A stretch of 64,000 nt of DNA from Quercus robur. Lineage: Eukaryota > Streptophyta > Magnoliopsida > Fagales > Fagaceae. Under the pieces are notes generated by a model. The model did not search any database, was not told the DNA's origin, and worked only from the letters and a program-made list of their open reading frames with translations. This document shows, one piece after another, positions 23,944 through 35,149 of this stretch; the first letter of the stretch is position 1; the number at the start of each line of letters is the position of its first letter. Location of the stretch: contig NC_065535.1 in NCBI RefSeq assembly GCF_932294415.1, forward strand, positions 92,458,862 to 92,522,861, in the 5' to 3' direction. A program made the translations under genes and the position numbers.

Positions 23944-24367
23944 GGCGAAAAACACATTTTGGTCCCTACATTTTGACCCGATTCCCGTTTTGGTCCCTAA
24001 GTTTTTTTTTTACCGCTTTTAGTCCCTCTCCAGAAAAATGGTTCCATTTTAGTCCCTGCCGTTACATCAGAAACGGATATTGCTGACGTGGCAAACGGCA
24101 AAGTCAAAAAATAATAAACTAATGCCCACGTGGCCTAAATTAATAATAAAAAATATTTTTTAATGCCACGTCAGCATCTAAATTAAAAAAAAATAAAAAC
24201 TCTCATAAAAAAAAATCCTTAAATAAAAAAATTAATTTATTAATTCTAACTAAATAAAAAAAATTAAAAACTCTCATAAAAAAAAAAAAAAACTCTCATC
24301 AAAAACAAATTTAAAACTAAACCCAGCAAGAACAACCCAGCAAGAACAAACTAAACCCAGCATAGAA
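23944..24367 (+). repeat. Left terminal inverted repeat of the Pack-MULE
   Basis: It pairs with 25316-25742. It contains GCCCACGTGGCC, a perfect CACGTG G-box core, and the ACGT-core words GCTGACGTGGC and GCCACGTCAGC. The inner edge reads AACCCAGCATAGAA. A doubled word AACCCAGCAAGAACA occurs near the inner edge. Confidence 0.93.
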
Positions 24368-24858
24368 ATGAAAAAGGTCGTGCAAGAACATCTTCATAAC
24401 TGTCCCCCTCTCTCTTTGTTCTGCTCGTGCAAGAACATAATTTTCACAGACACATATTCAACATGGATTTATTTCAACCTAGAGTTTGCAACAGAAAACT
24501 GAACTATAATCCCAAACAGATACTTTAAACACATTAAAACCAAAATTTGAACAAAACCCAGAAAACCCAATAACCAAAAGCCACCACAAAGCCAAAGAGC
24601 AACAAGAATCGGATCCAAAGAGAACGCAAAAAAGAAACCCACAAATATAGTCAGAAAACAAAGAAAAACATCGAATTCAATACCTATGAACAATAAAACT
24701 AAACAAATATATAAAAAAGTGGAAAAGTATCCTTACAATGAATCAAAGTTTCTGGGGTTTATGCAATTTTTTTAGAAAGAAAAAAGAGAAACAAGCGAAT
24801 TTTAAATTTTTTTTTCTGCAATCCTAAGGATTAATCACACACGAACAAGAGAATAGCA

Positions 24859-24934
24859 ATGGCAGACCAACTCACCGACGACCAGATCTTTGAGTTCAAG
24901 GAGGCCTTCAGTTTGTTCGACAAGGATGGCGACG
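24859..24934 (+). pseudogene. Captured calmodulin exon 1
   Basis: The ATG at 24859 opens [20 protein letters not shown] followed by DKDGD and the first base of a Gly codon, then GTCAGA. This is the calmodulin N-terminus up to the first EF-hand loop, and the 76-nt length with a split Gly26 codon is the conserved exon 1 of plant calmodulin genes. The remaining exons are absent, so no calcium sensor can be made. Plant calmodulins usually have Ser where this copy has Phe at position 11. Read-through of the old donor site gives a chimeric 66-codon frame ending at 25059. The upstream bases with CACACACGAACAAGAG look like a real 5' leader. The parent gene is not in the window. Confidence 0.93.
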
Positions 24935-25315
24935 GTCAGATTCTCTCTCCTCTCTCCGATGTGTCTTTTTTTATTATCAGATCTACTTCTTTGTTGGTCC
25001 AACGTTTTCGCTGTCTTTCGTATGATTTTTCCTTGTTCGGGAAATGTTTTGCGTTTTGATTTTTTGTCCTAAAAATGAAAATAATTCTGTTACCAGAATT
25101 TCTATTTATATTTATTTGTTCATCGTTTGCTTGCTAAGAAAGCTTTGGGAAAAAAAAATAAATAAAGAGATTAACGAATTATATGATTGAATCTCAGATT
25201 TGGAATTTCCGAGAAAATAAAAATTCTTAAAACAACTCTTGAGTGCTCAATATTTTGTGAATATGCCTAGACTCAACGTGGGTGTGAAACAAAACAAATG
25301 AAAAAGGTCGAATTA

Positions 25316-25742
25316 TTCTATGCTGGGTTTAGTTTGTTCTTGCTGGGTTGTTCTTGCTGGGTTTAGTTTTAAATTTGTTTTTGATGAGAGTTTTTTTTTT
25401 TTTTTTATGAGAGTTTTTAATTTTTTTTATTTAGTTAGAATTAATAAATTAATTTTTTTATTTAAGGATTTTTTTTTTATGAGAGTTTTTATTTTTTTTT
25501 TAATTTAGATGCTGACGTGGCATTAAAAAATATTTTTTATTATTAATTTAGGCCACGTGGGCATTAGTTTATTATTTTTTGGCTTTGCCGTTTGCCACGT
25601 CAGCAATATCCGTTTCTGATGTAACGGCAGGGACTAAAATGGAACCGTTTTTCTGGAGAGGGACTAAAAGCGGTAAAAAAAAAACTTAGGGACCAAAACG
25701 GGAATCGGGTCAAAATGTAGGGACCAAAATGTGTTTTTCGCC
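25316..25742 (-). repeat. Right terminal inverted repeat of the Pack-MULE
   Basis: Inverted partner of 23944-24367, with the outer end reading GTGTTTTTCGCC and the same G-box core GGCCACGTGGGC. Differences from the left arm are mainly lengths of T runs. Confidence 0.93.
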
Positions 25743-26655
25743 TATAAATTATAGTAAGGGAGGAAGAGGTGAGGTTTGAACCATATATATTGAGACACCA
25801 TAAAAGATAACATTAACACTAATCTATCACTTGAACCCCAAAAAGATAGATATACTGTTTATACTAAACTTTTCCACTGTAATTGTGTGGTTGAATTTAA
25901 TTTGAGAGACTAAGGGCTAAGACACAATAGTTAAGGAATTGTATATAAAACATAACACTTAAAGGGTTTATACAATTGTGGGTGTTTTATTAGATAATAA
26001 ATCATACAAATTGAATTGAATTGAATTGAATTGAATTGTCTTTCAAGAAAGATAATACATCAATGCAGATTCAAAAGGTGTTTCTTTTTCCAATGATAAT
26101 AATTAAATTCAACTGTTTAGCAAAAAATAATTAAATTCAACTATGTGCTTCAATTTGTCAATTTCGCCACATAGTTGAATTTAAATAGAAAACCCTAAAA
26201 GTATATAGTTGAAATAAATAAAAACACTTAAAATAAGTGTCTAAATTTTGCACTGTAATAAGCAATTAATTTAGCACCATAGCTTCTATTATTATTATTA
26301 TTATTAAGGGGAAAAAGGGTAAGTGGTGAGATAGACTATGTTATGAATATGACCCCAATAGCAAGATTTAAATAGTTTCAAATAGTGCTCTCTTAAACAA
26401 GCTCAGCGACAGATAGTCATTATTTTGTGTTTTTGCTGTTATTTTATATATTGTTAATGAGAAAGTTGACTATAAATTGTTTGTGTTGCTTTTATATTCA
26501 GTTTTAGTGACCAGAGAAACACAAAAATTAAAGTGCCAAAAAAAGAAGAAGTCAAAAGGTGAAAGGGATGGATCTAAAACAAATCAGCAACAATAACAGC
26601 CTGAATAGGTCAAAAGAATACAGTGTGAGTCAAAAAAACAAAAACAGGAAATTAA
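25743..26655. other. AT-rich intergenic sequence
   Basis: No gene is seen. It includes about five tandem copies of the pentamer TTGAA (26011-26038) and a short ATT run at 26288-26306. Confidence 0.5.
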
Positions 26656-26927
26656 GGGGTGTTTGGTTTGTGTTTTCAAATAACAATTTTCCGTTTTTAA
26701 ACAATATAACACGTATTTTCACACATTTTTTTACTCATACATATTTCCATATATATTTTTAAATAACAATTTTTAGTTTTTAAACACATGTACCAAACTG
26801 GCCTTAAGGCCTCGCATAGTAATTTAACAACGTGTTTTCAGTTTTTAAACAACATTACACGTATTTTTACACACTTTTTTATCTACACGTATTTTCAAAA
26901 AATACAAACAACGTTACTAAACGGCCC
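26656..26927. mobile_element. MITE, PIF/Harbinger-like
   Basis: The ends are imperfect inverted repeats, GGGGTGTTTGGTTTG on the left and complement GGGCCGTTTAGTAACG on the right, flanked by TAA (26653-26655 and 26928-26930). The 272-bp body has two related halves, each with TTTTTAAACAA followed by an ACACGTATTTTC word. No coding capacity. The three-base duplication fits PIF/Harbinger but is short enough to arise by chance. Confidence 0.5.
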
Positions 26928-26930
26928 TAA

Positions 26931-27894
26931 TTATGTTTATTAGTTTATCCCTGGAAAGGAGTGGATAATAAAATAAACTTTAATAACTAGTTTAAGCTTA
27001 TATTCATCTATTTGTCACCAATAATTTTCACCAGCTCATCATAGAAAGTCTTCAACTATGCTAGAATTTTTCTCGTTAACAGAGGTTGATTTGAACAATG
27101 TTAAAGAGCATATCGTTTTGATTTGAAAACAAGGCTCTAAAACCAAAGCTTTCTTTTTTTCTTTTTCTTTTTCTTTTTTTAGAGAAAATAAAACCAAAGC
27201 TTTCTTGTGTCCTAGAGATGATGACCCTAGGTGAAATGTAAACAGTGGGTGGGAGTGCAACCCTCTAACTTCTAAAGTAAAAATTACATTTGGATTGAGC
27301 CAATATATAGGGTAGGGTAAAGGAAGCGGGAAATTATCTTAAACGTTTATTCTATGTACCGGGCATACGAGAATTTTTTTTATTTTTTTATTTTTGGTAT
27401 TAATAAGGAGCTTAACTAATCGAGTTTTGTGAATATGACCAAGGAGGAGGGGTGGAGAAAGAGGAGATAGAATGGAAGAGGAATTTTTAAAATAACAATT
27501 CATCTGAGGGAATTTGTAAATGGCATTTATACCCCTGGCTAAAAATCATTTGTATTAAATAATAAATCATCTTCTTATGATAGAATTTTAAATTTAATCA
27601 TGTGCACAAATTCTTCTTATAAATCTCTACCCAAATACACCATAGAATTATTAATTTTTGTCACACATTTCTACATAATAATATCACACTACAAGAAAAA
27701 ACTAATTTTTTATTCCAAAAAAAAGAAAAAGAAAAACTAATTTTAGCTAAAATAATATGTTGTAGCGAAAAACATTTTTTGTGTCAACCAAATAGTTGAA
27801 GCAGAGTGATGCGGCTAATCATGACACCTAATATTTGGGAATAAACTAATATGATCATCAAAGCAAAAAATTAAAACTTGAGTTTAAAAATAGA
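26931..27894. other. AT-rich intergenic sequence
   Basis: No gene is seen. At 27687 the words CACTACAAGAAAAAAC match the terminal motif of CACTA transposons; no matching opposite end was found within the window. A C/T-rich run lies at 27150-27180. Confidence 0.45.
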
Positions 27895-28191
27895 ATGATA
27901 TAGATTAAAACCTTTAAAGCGTTTGTTGATTATAGAAAAAAATTGAAGCAAATGAAAAACATGGTAAAAGAAAGTGCATCTCAATGTAATTTTACCTAGA
28001 ATAAAGAGATCTACCAATTTACGAGGTAAAAATCACGAAAATGCAAAATATAATAATTTCACTTATGATAGGTTATAACATCTAAAATGCATGTTGATAT
28101 ATGACAAAATTGAAAATCTAATTGAAAATCAAATGAAAAGCATGGTAAAAAGAAAGTGTATCTCAATGTGAATTCACCTTAATTAGATTAA

Positions 28192-30601
28192 CTAGTCGCT
28201 AACTCGTGCGATGCATGGGAGAATTAAACAAAATTTATACACATTCACCTTTATTGGTACAATCATTTAAAAACAATTCTAACTAATACCCAATTGTAAG
28301 AGACACATTGACTTACTATTTAAAGTAGCCTTTTAAAGAATTTATACATATTGTGCAACTGAGCCTTAATTTCTCATCAATGGTTAGAAGTATAAACTGC
28401 AAATATATAAATAAAGACCATGACTTGAGAAGGATGCATTAAACTTCAAATTAGAGTAGTAATGTTACTTTCTCAATCTTTGCTCAGTTGTAATAATAAT
28501 ATAGAGGAAATTCAAAACATGGAAAGAAAATAAAAATTACAACAATTAATTCCATTATCTTTCATGCTATACTTTGTAATTGTACGGAATTAAGTCAACT
28601 CAATTTAAGTAGTTGTAATAAAATTGGCTTCTACTATTCTCTATTATATAGAGATATGAACATATTGGATTTCTCAAATAATTACCGGTATTGCAATAAA
28701 ATGATTTATTATTGAAAATAAGAAACAATTAAGCTCATCCCTTAAAGATTTACCTCTTGTACTTGGTAATTTCCATTCAAACTTTAAAATAGATTATTTG
28801 CCTTACCTAGATGTTTTCCTTGTGGTGAGGACAAATAAAATGAGACAGGTGCTGCATGACCTTCAAAGCAAAAAAGCTTTCTTCTAGTAAAAAACAAAAC
28901 TCGTCAAGAGGAGTAAGAGAGAAAGAAATTACTCAATGAAAAACCATGGTGAATGGAGAAAAGATTTTTGAACTTCCAAAGATCCACACAAATTTAGCCA
29001 TAGGTGCAAAATGCCATGTTAAGAAATATAAATATTGATCTACAGGTGCAATTTTTAAATAGAAAATAGCATTCTCATGAACAAAAACCCTAGCAACCAA
29101 ATAGAAAAACTATAACCTTAATTTGATTTCTCATTTATCAATGATGGTGACTGGAGAATAAGTTGATTTAGTCCATAAGAGTAGCCCTGAGTAATTGCCG
29201 ATGGCAAGTGCCAAAGATAGTAAGTAAATCAAATTAAAGGAGTATAAATTATTTCACGAAATCAAAGATCTCTTTACATCCCATAAAATTTAAAATAAAG
29301 AAGAAAATCTCTCTATAGCTTAAGAAACACAATATACTAAAATTAAAGAGAGAAAATTTTTGGAGGACAAAATATTATAGATAATTTAAAAGAATTTTGG
29401 CTTAATAAGCTAAAATTTATACCATGCGTTATAGATCTTGAATGCTATACCGTGCGTTTAGGGCTTCCTACATCTGGAGAGAGAGAGTTTGCAGAAACCA
29501 AAGAAAATCTCTCTATAGCTTAAGAAACACAATATACTAAAATTAAAGAGAGAAAATTTTCGGATGACAAAATATTATAAATAATTTAAAATAATTTTGG
29601 TTTAATTCCTGAACACTACAACTCCATAAAATTCATACTAATAATAATATTTTATGATAGCGCAGTTAGAATTTTGGTTTAATTCTTAAACACTGAATTG
29701 GAAATTGATTATATGAGTATTCAATGGTAAACAAAAATTAAGTTAAAATTTGAGCATTGTAACAGCTTCTTCACACAGTATTCTACGAGGAGCAACGAAT
29801 TTAATTTGATTGTGTTACTATATAATCCAAACTTATTAATATATCAAGACTTTGAATTAACTCAATAAAACTATCAAAGCCTTTCCACTACAAGAACATG
29901 TGAAGATTCTGTTAATTTGAGCAAACTTAAACCCCTCCATCCACTTAAATTTTAGAAACAGATTATACACTTAAAATGGTTAGTAATTAATAGCACTTAC
30001 CCCCCACTATTAGTATACAGACACCAAGTGCGGTCGTCGTAACCCTTTGAAAGAACCTTCCTCAATTGGACCCTATAAAAAAAAAAAAAAAAAAAAAAAC
30101 ACCCAATTAACAAAATTGATCCAAAAGGGTCTAAAAAGCACACAAAATCAATTCAACAAACAAAAATATGAGACAAAGTAATTACTTTCTACTGCCAATG
30201 AAATCGTCTTCTGTATTACTGTTCCAAATTGCAACACTTATCTCTCTAAGGCCTTCAATTAACGAAAACACAAACTTCTCTTGGAATACCGGAGTATTAT
30301 GACCATCTATACACACACAAAAAAAACAAAATCAACATTACTCACTATAACTCTATAGAAGCCTCAAAAATATAAAGAGAAATTAAAGGGGTTGAATTTG
30401 ATATTTACGTTTAGAGAGAGAGAGTTTGCAGAAACCGTGACTTTATATTTCTTAACTTGAGAGAGGGGTAAGGTTGCTAGGGTTTTGAGGAGTTATAATG
30501 TTTTTATTTTTATTTTTTATTTTTTAAATATTGTGCTGACGTGGAAAATTGTAATGCCAGCAGAGGCTTCGGTTTTATATATATATATATATATATATAG
30601 A
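28192..30601 (-). mobile_element. Non-autonomous Helitron
   Basis: On the minus strand the element starts TCTATATATATA...AAAACCGAAGCC and ends ...GTTAGCGACTAG. The 3' end shows the Helitron signature: an imperfect hairpin (28203-28221, CTCGTGC/GCATGGGAG arms) seven bases before the terminal CTAG. On that strand the base before TC is A and the base after CTAG is T, the A/T insertion site of Helitrons, with no target duplication. No Rep/helicase frame is present in 2410 bp. It carries a near-identical ~75-bp segment twice (29305-29380 and 29503-29578). It sits inside a tandem array, which gives an independent check of its borders. Confidence 0.82.
29305..29578. repeat. Direct duplication inside the Helitron
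   Basis: The segment with CTCTCTATAGCTTAAGAAAC and ACTAAAATTAAAGAGAGAAA occurs at 29305-29380 and again at 29503-29578, with about two mismatches. The two copies are 198 bp apart start to start. Confidence 0.88.
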
Positions 30602-31120
30602 TAGATTAACATATTTAGCAAAGAAATCGTGAAAATACAAAATATAGTAATTTCACGGTGATTTCAACTGGGATTAATTACAGCCTTTGAGATGCATATT
30701 GATTTAGGACAAAATTGAAATCAAATGAAAAAAATATGGTATAAAAAACGATCGACCAATTTATGAGCATAAGAGCTATAGAAAGCCAAATATATATGAA
30801 ATTTCACTGTAATTTGACATTGGGTAGATTACAACCATTGAAATGCATGATAATTTAAGACGATTGTAAATTAAATGAAAAATACAGTAAAAAGAATGTG
30901 CATTTCATTATAAGTTCACCTATGAGCATAAAAATTGTGTAAATGCAAAATATGGTAATTTCACTACGATTTTTCCTTGGATTGATTATAACCTTTGATA
31001 TGCATGTTGATTGAAGATAATTTGAAAATTGAATGAAAATATGGTAAAAAGAAAGTGCATCCCACTATAATTTTACCTTAGATAGGTAAGTCACTCTTTT
31101 ACGAGCATAAAAATTGCAGA

Positions 31121-31587
31121 AGATCGAAGATGATGAAGATGCAAATTTCCTAATTTTTGAGGTAGAGAAAGGGGGTAAGTGTGTTTGGGAGATTAGGAAT
31201 AGAGAGAACACAACCTCGAACTCTTTAAATTGAAAAATACATCCAGATTTGGGAAGAAAAAAAATTAGAACGTGGCATTTAACTAGGGTTCCACTTGTTT
31301 CGACATAAGATGTTTTCTATCGAAGCTGAAATCATTTTTAGGAAAATTCATTTGTTTTTCAGTGTTTGGTTGTATTCCTTAAAATACTCTGAAAAAAAAA
31401 TTTCTGGAATTTCCCAATTATGAAAATTCTATATTTTTATATAGATATGAAATAAAAACTTTGATTCACTACTTTAAAAATATTAATACCGAACAACTAA
31501 ATTCAACTTTAAAAGAAGCACAAGCAAAATAAAAAAACATAAAAAAAAAAAAAAAAAATTATACTCATATGCATAATCAAAAAAATA
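31121..31587. other. AT-rich intergenic sequence
   Basis: No gene is seen. A purine-rich start (GAAGATGATGAAGATGC at about 31120) looks protein-like but has no supporting frame. Confidence 0.4.
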
Positions 31588-31697
31588 GATCTGGAGTTCA
31601 ATTTCCGCCTACACCAAAAATTGATTAGTGTCTTGGTCTGATAATAAAAGAGTTATTATCAGGAGTAGACGTCATAGGTTGAAACTCTCTAAAAAAA
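31588..31697 (+). mobile_element. SINE-like copy, 3' part
   Basis: Reads GGAGTTCAATTTCCGCCTAC, AATTGATTAGTGTCTTGGTC, then GGTTGAAACTCTCTAAAAAA. It matches the minus-strand copies at 35390-35553 and 38925-39057 and the plus-strand units in the PYM intron. The A-rich end and internal B-box-like GTTCAATTTCC fit a tRNA-derived SINE family. Confidence 0.6.
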
Positions 31698-31799
31698 TAT
31701 ATTAAAAAAAAAAAGTGCAATTGCAAATAAATAAATAAAACAATCAATAAAAACTACCAACTAAACTTACACATTCACATGCATAGTTACAAACACTTG

Positions 31800-32880
31800 A
31801 AACTTCCATAATGATACTTGAATGTTGTTTTTGTGCAACTTTTAGGCAATTTTGGATGTTTTTAAGGTATATTGTAGTCATTTTGAAGGTTTAACAAGTA
31901 TTGTATTCATATTAGAGGTTTAAAAGGTATTTTGATTATTTTGTAGGTGTGGGGTCAGAGAATTTGTGACCTCGACCCACTTTGCATTAAGGCCCAAGAC
32001 CCGAGCCGAGGAGAGACATTGTCAAGGACATATAACGAAATTCCAAATGACCTTGATGTAGTCAAGGACGATTCTGCCATCGGCATCCCAAAGCACTCCT
32101 AGAAAAAAGGGCAAGTACGGTATAGGAGTGGTTCAAAGGAATAGCTAAACACCTCCGCATTGATGGGAAAAAGACCCCTAAACAGTGTGGCGACAAAGGA
32201 CAAGGGAAAGGCTGTCATTACTGCAATTAAAGTACTCTGCGCCTGACAAAGCAATGTTTTTCAGTTTTTACAACCACCCCCAACCACTTTAGGTATGGGC
32301 TGATAGGACAAGTATCAGCCCCAAAAAACTGAGCCTACACGTAGACGTTAGGGAGCGGGTAAAGGCTAGTATAAAAGGAGAAGGAAGCAATCCAAAAAAA
32401 AGGGGCTGGGAAAAAGGGTCAAGAACCAGAGCCTCCCAGTCCGTGCCGAGGAGAAAGACTTCTTGGGTAAGCACGGTTCACCCTTGTACGATTACTATAA
32501 ACACCATGACTAACCACTGCCCGGTGACCAAGGCCTAGCCTTTCATCCCACTCTCTACAAATTTATTGTTTGGGCCTTTAACGTTCGAACCCAATAAACC
32601 AATTTGGGGTCGTTACAAATTGAGTCCTTACAGTAGGTTATGGGGTATTTCAGTCATTTTAAAGGTTTGGAATTTTGGAGGTTTTATGTTTATTTAGATC
32701 ATTTTAGGGATATTTATGTCATATTATGGATTTTTAGGGTATTTTGGTAATTTTAAAGGTTTTCAAATGGTTTTTTTGTCTGTTTGGAGGTTTTGAAAGG
32801 TATTTTGAATGTCTTAGGGGAGTTTTGACAATTCGAAGGTTATTTTGATGATTTGAAATTTTTTAATATATTTCTTTCAT
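31800..32880. repeat. Degenerate minisatellite, split by a solo LTR
   Basis: Repeats of roughly 35-45 bp built on GGTATTTTGGTCATTTTAAAGG occur at 31800-31947 and continue at 32633-32880. The solo LTR at 31948-32632 interrupts them. Copies are strongly diverged. Confidence 0.65.
31948..32632 (+). mobile_element. Solo LTR (685 bp)
   Basis: Starts TGTGGGGTCAGAG and ends GAGTCCTTACA, the TG...CA ends of an LTR. The 5-bp word GTAGG flanks it on both sides (31943-31947 and 32633-32637). There is no internal retrotransposon region, so it arose by recombination between two LTRs. It shares its ends and a GTGCCGAGG motif with the LTR at 44688-45485. A TATA-like GTATAAAAGGAG lies at about 32370 and could be the LTR promoter. 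Confidence 0.87.
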
Positions 32881-33418
32881 TTTTTAAGTTTCTGTTATAT
32901 ATCCTAAAGTTGGAAATGTATTAGCCTTTTAGGCTCTTAAAAAGCGTAAACCTCATGCATAAAATATTTTCAGTGTCAAAGAGAGAATTCCTCTTGGTAC
33001 CCAAAAAAGATTTATGTTTTATGTTTTACAACAAATGATTTATGTATTACTTAGTTTTTTCAGCCATCCTTTACGCACCCAAAAATTAGGAAAAGATTTT
33101 CTGAAAAATATATTACACTAAAAAAACAAAGCTTAAAACTACACATCTATTACCCTAAAAAGAAAAGTTAATAGCATTCTTGAATTCCTACAATTCAATT
33201 TGGCCTGGTGTGGGTCATTCCTTTTTTTATTTTTTGTTAATTTTTTAGATAATTTTGATAGTTGGGAGTAGGGGTTTGTACTCAAAATGTATCTATTAGA
33301 AACACAAAGAGATATCAACCATTTGACTTACAAAGCTTTTTAACCATGGAGTACGTCATTCAAGGCTTTTAAGTTTGAACTTTCTCTCAACTTTAATTTT
33401 TATATATTTTTATTCAAA

Positions 33419-33450
<32 letters not shown>

Positions 33451-33765
33451 CTTTATTAAATGAAATGATTGATTAATTAACTAACCAATTTTTTTTTTTC
33501 AATTAAATTAAGTCTATGTATTACTTAAATTAGGCAGCACCCTCACATCTCTCAAATCCCATTCTCTAATGCAGGAAATAAATCAACTAAGTTAATTGAC
33601 ACTAACATTTTTTAATCAAGTGCCTCTAATTTTCTTAAATAAAAAAAGTTCCTTAAAATTAACCATAACATTATTAATACATAATATCTTAAAAGTTATC
33701 CTCGCTTTTTAGTAAAGTTTGTGGTGCGATTTGCTCCAAAGTTAAGAAAATTAAAGTGGACACAT
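32881..33765. other. AT-rich intergenic sequence
   Basis: No gene is seen. It contains an (AT)n run at 33423-33450. Confidence 0.5.
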
Positions 33766-35149
33766 TGATGGAAAAATGCATGTGTGCAACGGAAAATTAA
33801 CGGATCTACTTCATTCGAAATTGATAACATGTGCTATGTAAATTTCAGAATATGAGAACAAGAGAGTGTACCTTGGTGTGATGAATTTCAAAACAAAGAT
33901 TGTAAGCACTTGAAAATATTTTTAATCTTCACTCCAATTCCACTAACGCCCAAGATATGTGGTCTCTCAATCAGTAATGTGAATTTGTTCAAGTGAGAAT
34001 TCGAGAGTGTCCAACACTCACATACACCATTTCATGTAAGTTGTTCGTTTTTAAAAATCTATATGTTTCTCTCTTAATAGCTGATTATCTAATTGGGCTA
34101 ACATTTTGGGCCTTTCCAATTGGGCTCAAGTATGTGGCTTGGAGTGGGACCAAAAGGGACCAATAAGACACTAGCTCCAATGGGCCTTGGACTTTTCTGT
34201 CAACTCTTGACAAGTCCAAAGTTACCATTAACTATATTTAATACCATTATATAAATATAGTTGCACTCTAGGCCTTATCTATAAATTATATCTCAAGACT
34301 TTATTGTACATGCAATCCCTTCATAAAATATTCGTAGTAATATAAAGTCATAAATGTAGACTGCCACTTTGTAGATTACTACATCTTAATCCTTGAGTAC
34401 CCGGTTTAATCTTTTTAAGTTATTTATTATATATTTATGAAATCCAATTTCATAAATATATACTTTAGTAATTTCTTAGCAAAGTGGTTAGACCTAACTC
34501 TATGAATAACTAAACCCATTAAACTTATCTCAATAGAATATTTTATATCTTCGTTAAGAGATTATGAATTCTATCTTGAGAATACATGTTCCATCAACAC
34601 TAAATGTGGCTGCCCAACATACTGAGGTTTTGACCATTATTTTAGATCTCACTCATGATATATCAAAGCAACCTACACTTTATGATCAGGTCCATTATTC
34701 TCTCAGGATTAAGAGTTCATGTAAATATAAGTCGTGAGATTTATTATTCAATTAACAGTCGTTACGAGAATAATAAATCTCACAGCGATCTTGTTCAATA
34801 TGTCTTAACTCTTAAAACATATCAACATATTAACTAGAAGTCACCACTTTCATGATCAAGACAAATCATCTTAGTTGATATGTTATAGTCTTTGTAGATG
34901 AAACATCCAATTTCATCACCGACTACGAACTATATTCTGAGTTTACAAAGAACTTGTGATTTATATCTTCTGTGACTTTTCACATAAACCACATACTATG
35001 CATCTCATGAACTATATGATAATGTTCGAATATTCATATTACTATTATTTCAAATAATAATAAAACAGCTTTATTAATTACAATATTAAGTCATACATAA
35101 TATTACATATAGCATCAAACAATAGGATTTAAGGGCACTAATCCTAACA
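33766..35149 (-). mobile_element. Solo LTR, Copia-like (1384 bp)
   Basis: On the minus strand it begins TGTTAGGATTAGTGCCCTTA, a start I associate with plant Copia LTRs, and ends in CA at 33766. The 5-bp word CACAT flanks both sides (33761-33765 and 35150-35154). No coding region is inside. The superfamily call rests on the start motif only. Confidence 0.82.

Larger units (their letters stand above)
23944..25742 (+). mobile_element. Pack-MULE (Mutator-like) carrying calmodulin exon 1
   Basis: A 1799-bp element bounded by long inverted repeats: 23944-24367 (424 bp) and 25316-25742 (427 bp), starting GGCGAAAAACACATTTTGGT. They are nearly identical; I see one T/C difference and small changes in A/T runs. 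Both sides carry the exact 9-bp duplication TATAAATTA (23935-23943 and 25743-25751), the Mutator target-site length. There is no transposase. The interior holds gene-derived sequence: a calmodulin 5' leader, exon 1 and part of intron 1. The origin of 24381-24800 is not recognised; it may be the calmodulin promoter or another captured piece. Long TIRs, 9-bp duplication and host gene cargo together define a Pack-MULE. Near-identity of the TIRs suggests a young insertion. Confidence 0.93.
27895..31120. repeat. Tandem array, ~155-180-bp unit, split by a Helitron
   Basis: Units repeat the words CGAAAATGCAAAATATAATA, AATTTCACTACGATTTT, GATGCATGTTGATT, and AAAAGAAAGTGCATCTCA. Unit marks fall near 28036, 30629, 30782, 30937 and 31110. 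The copies on the two sides of the Helitron (28192-30601) belong to the same array. Divergence between units is high, so the array is old. No open frame is kept. Confidence 0.8.

Noticed and set aside
24469-24693. 74-codon hydrophobic minus-strand frame inside the Pack-MULE
   Set aside because: Lacks recognisable motifs; hydrophobicity follows from the T-rich complement. It may be captured intron, not a gene.
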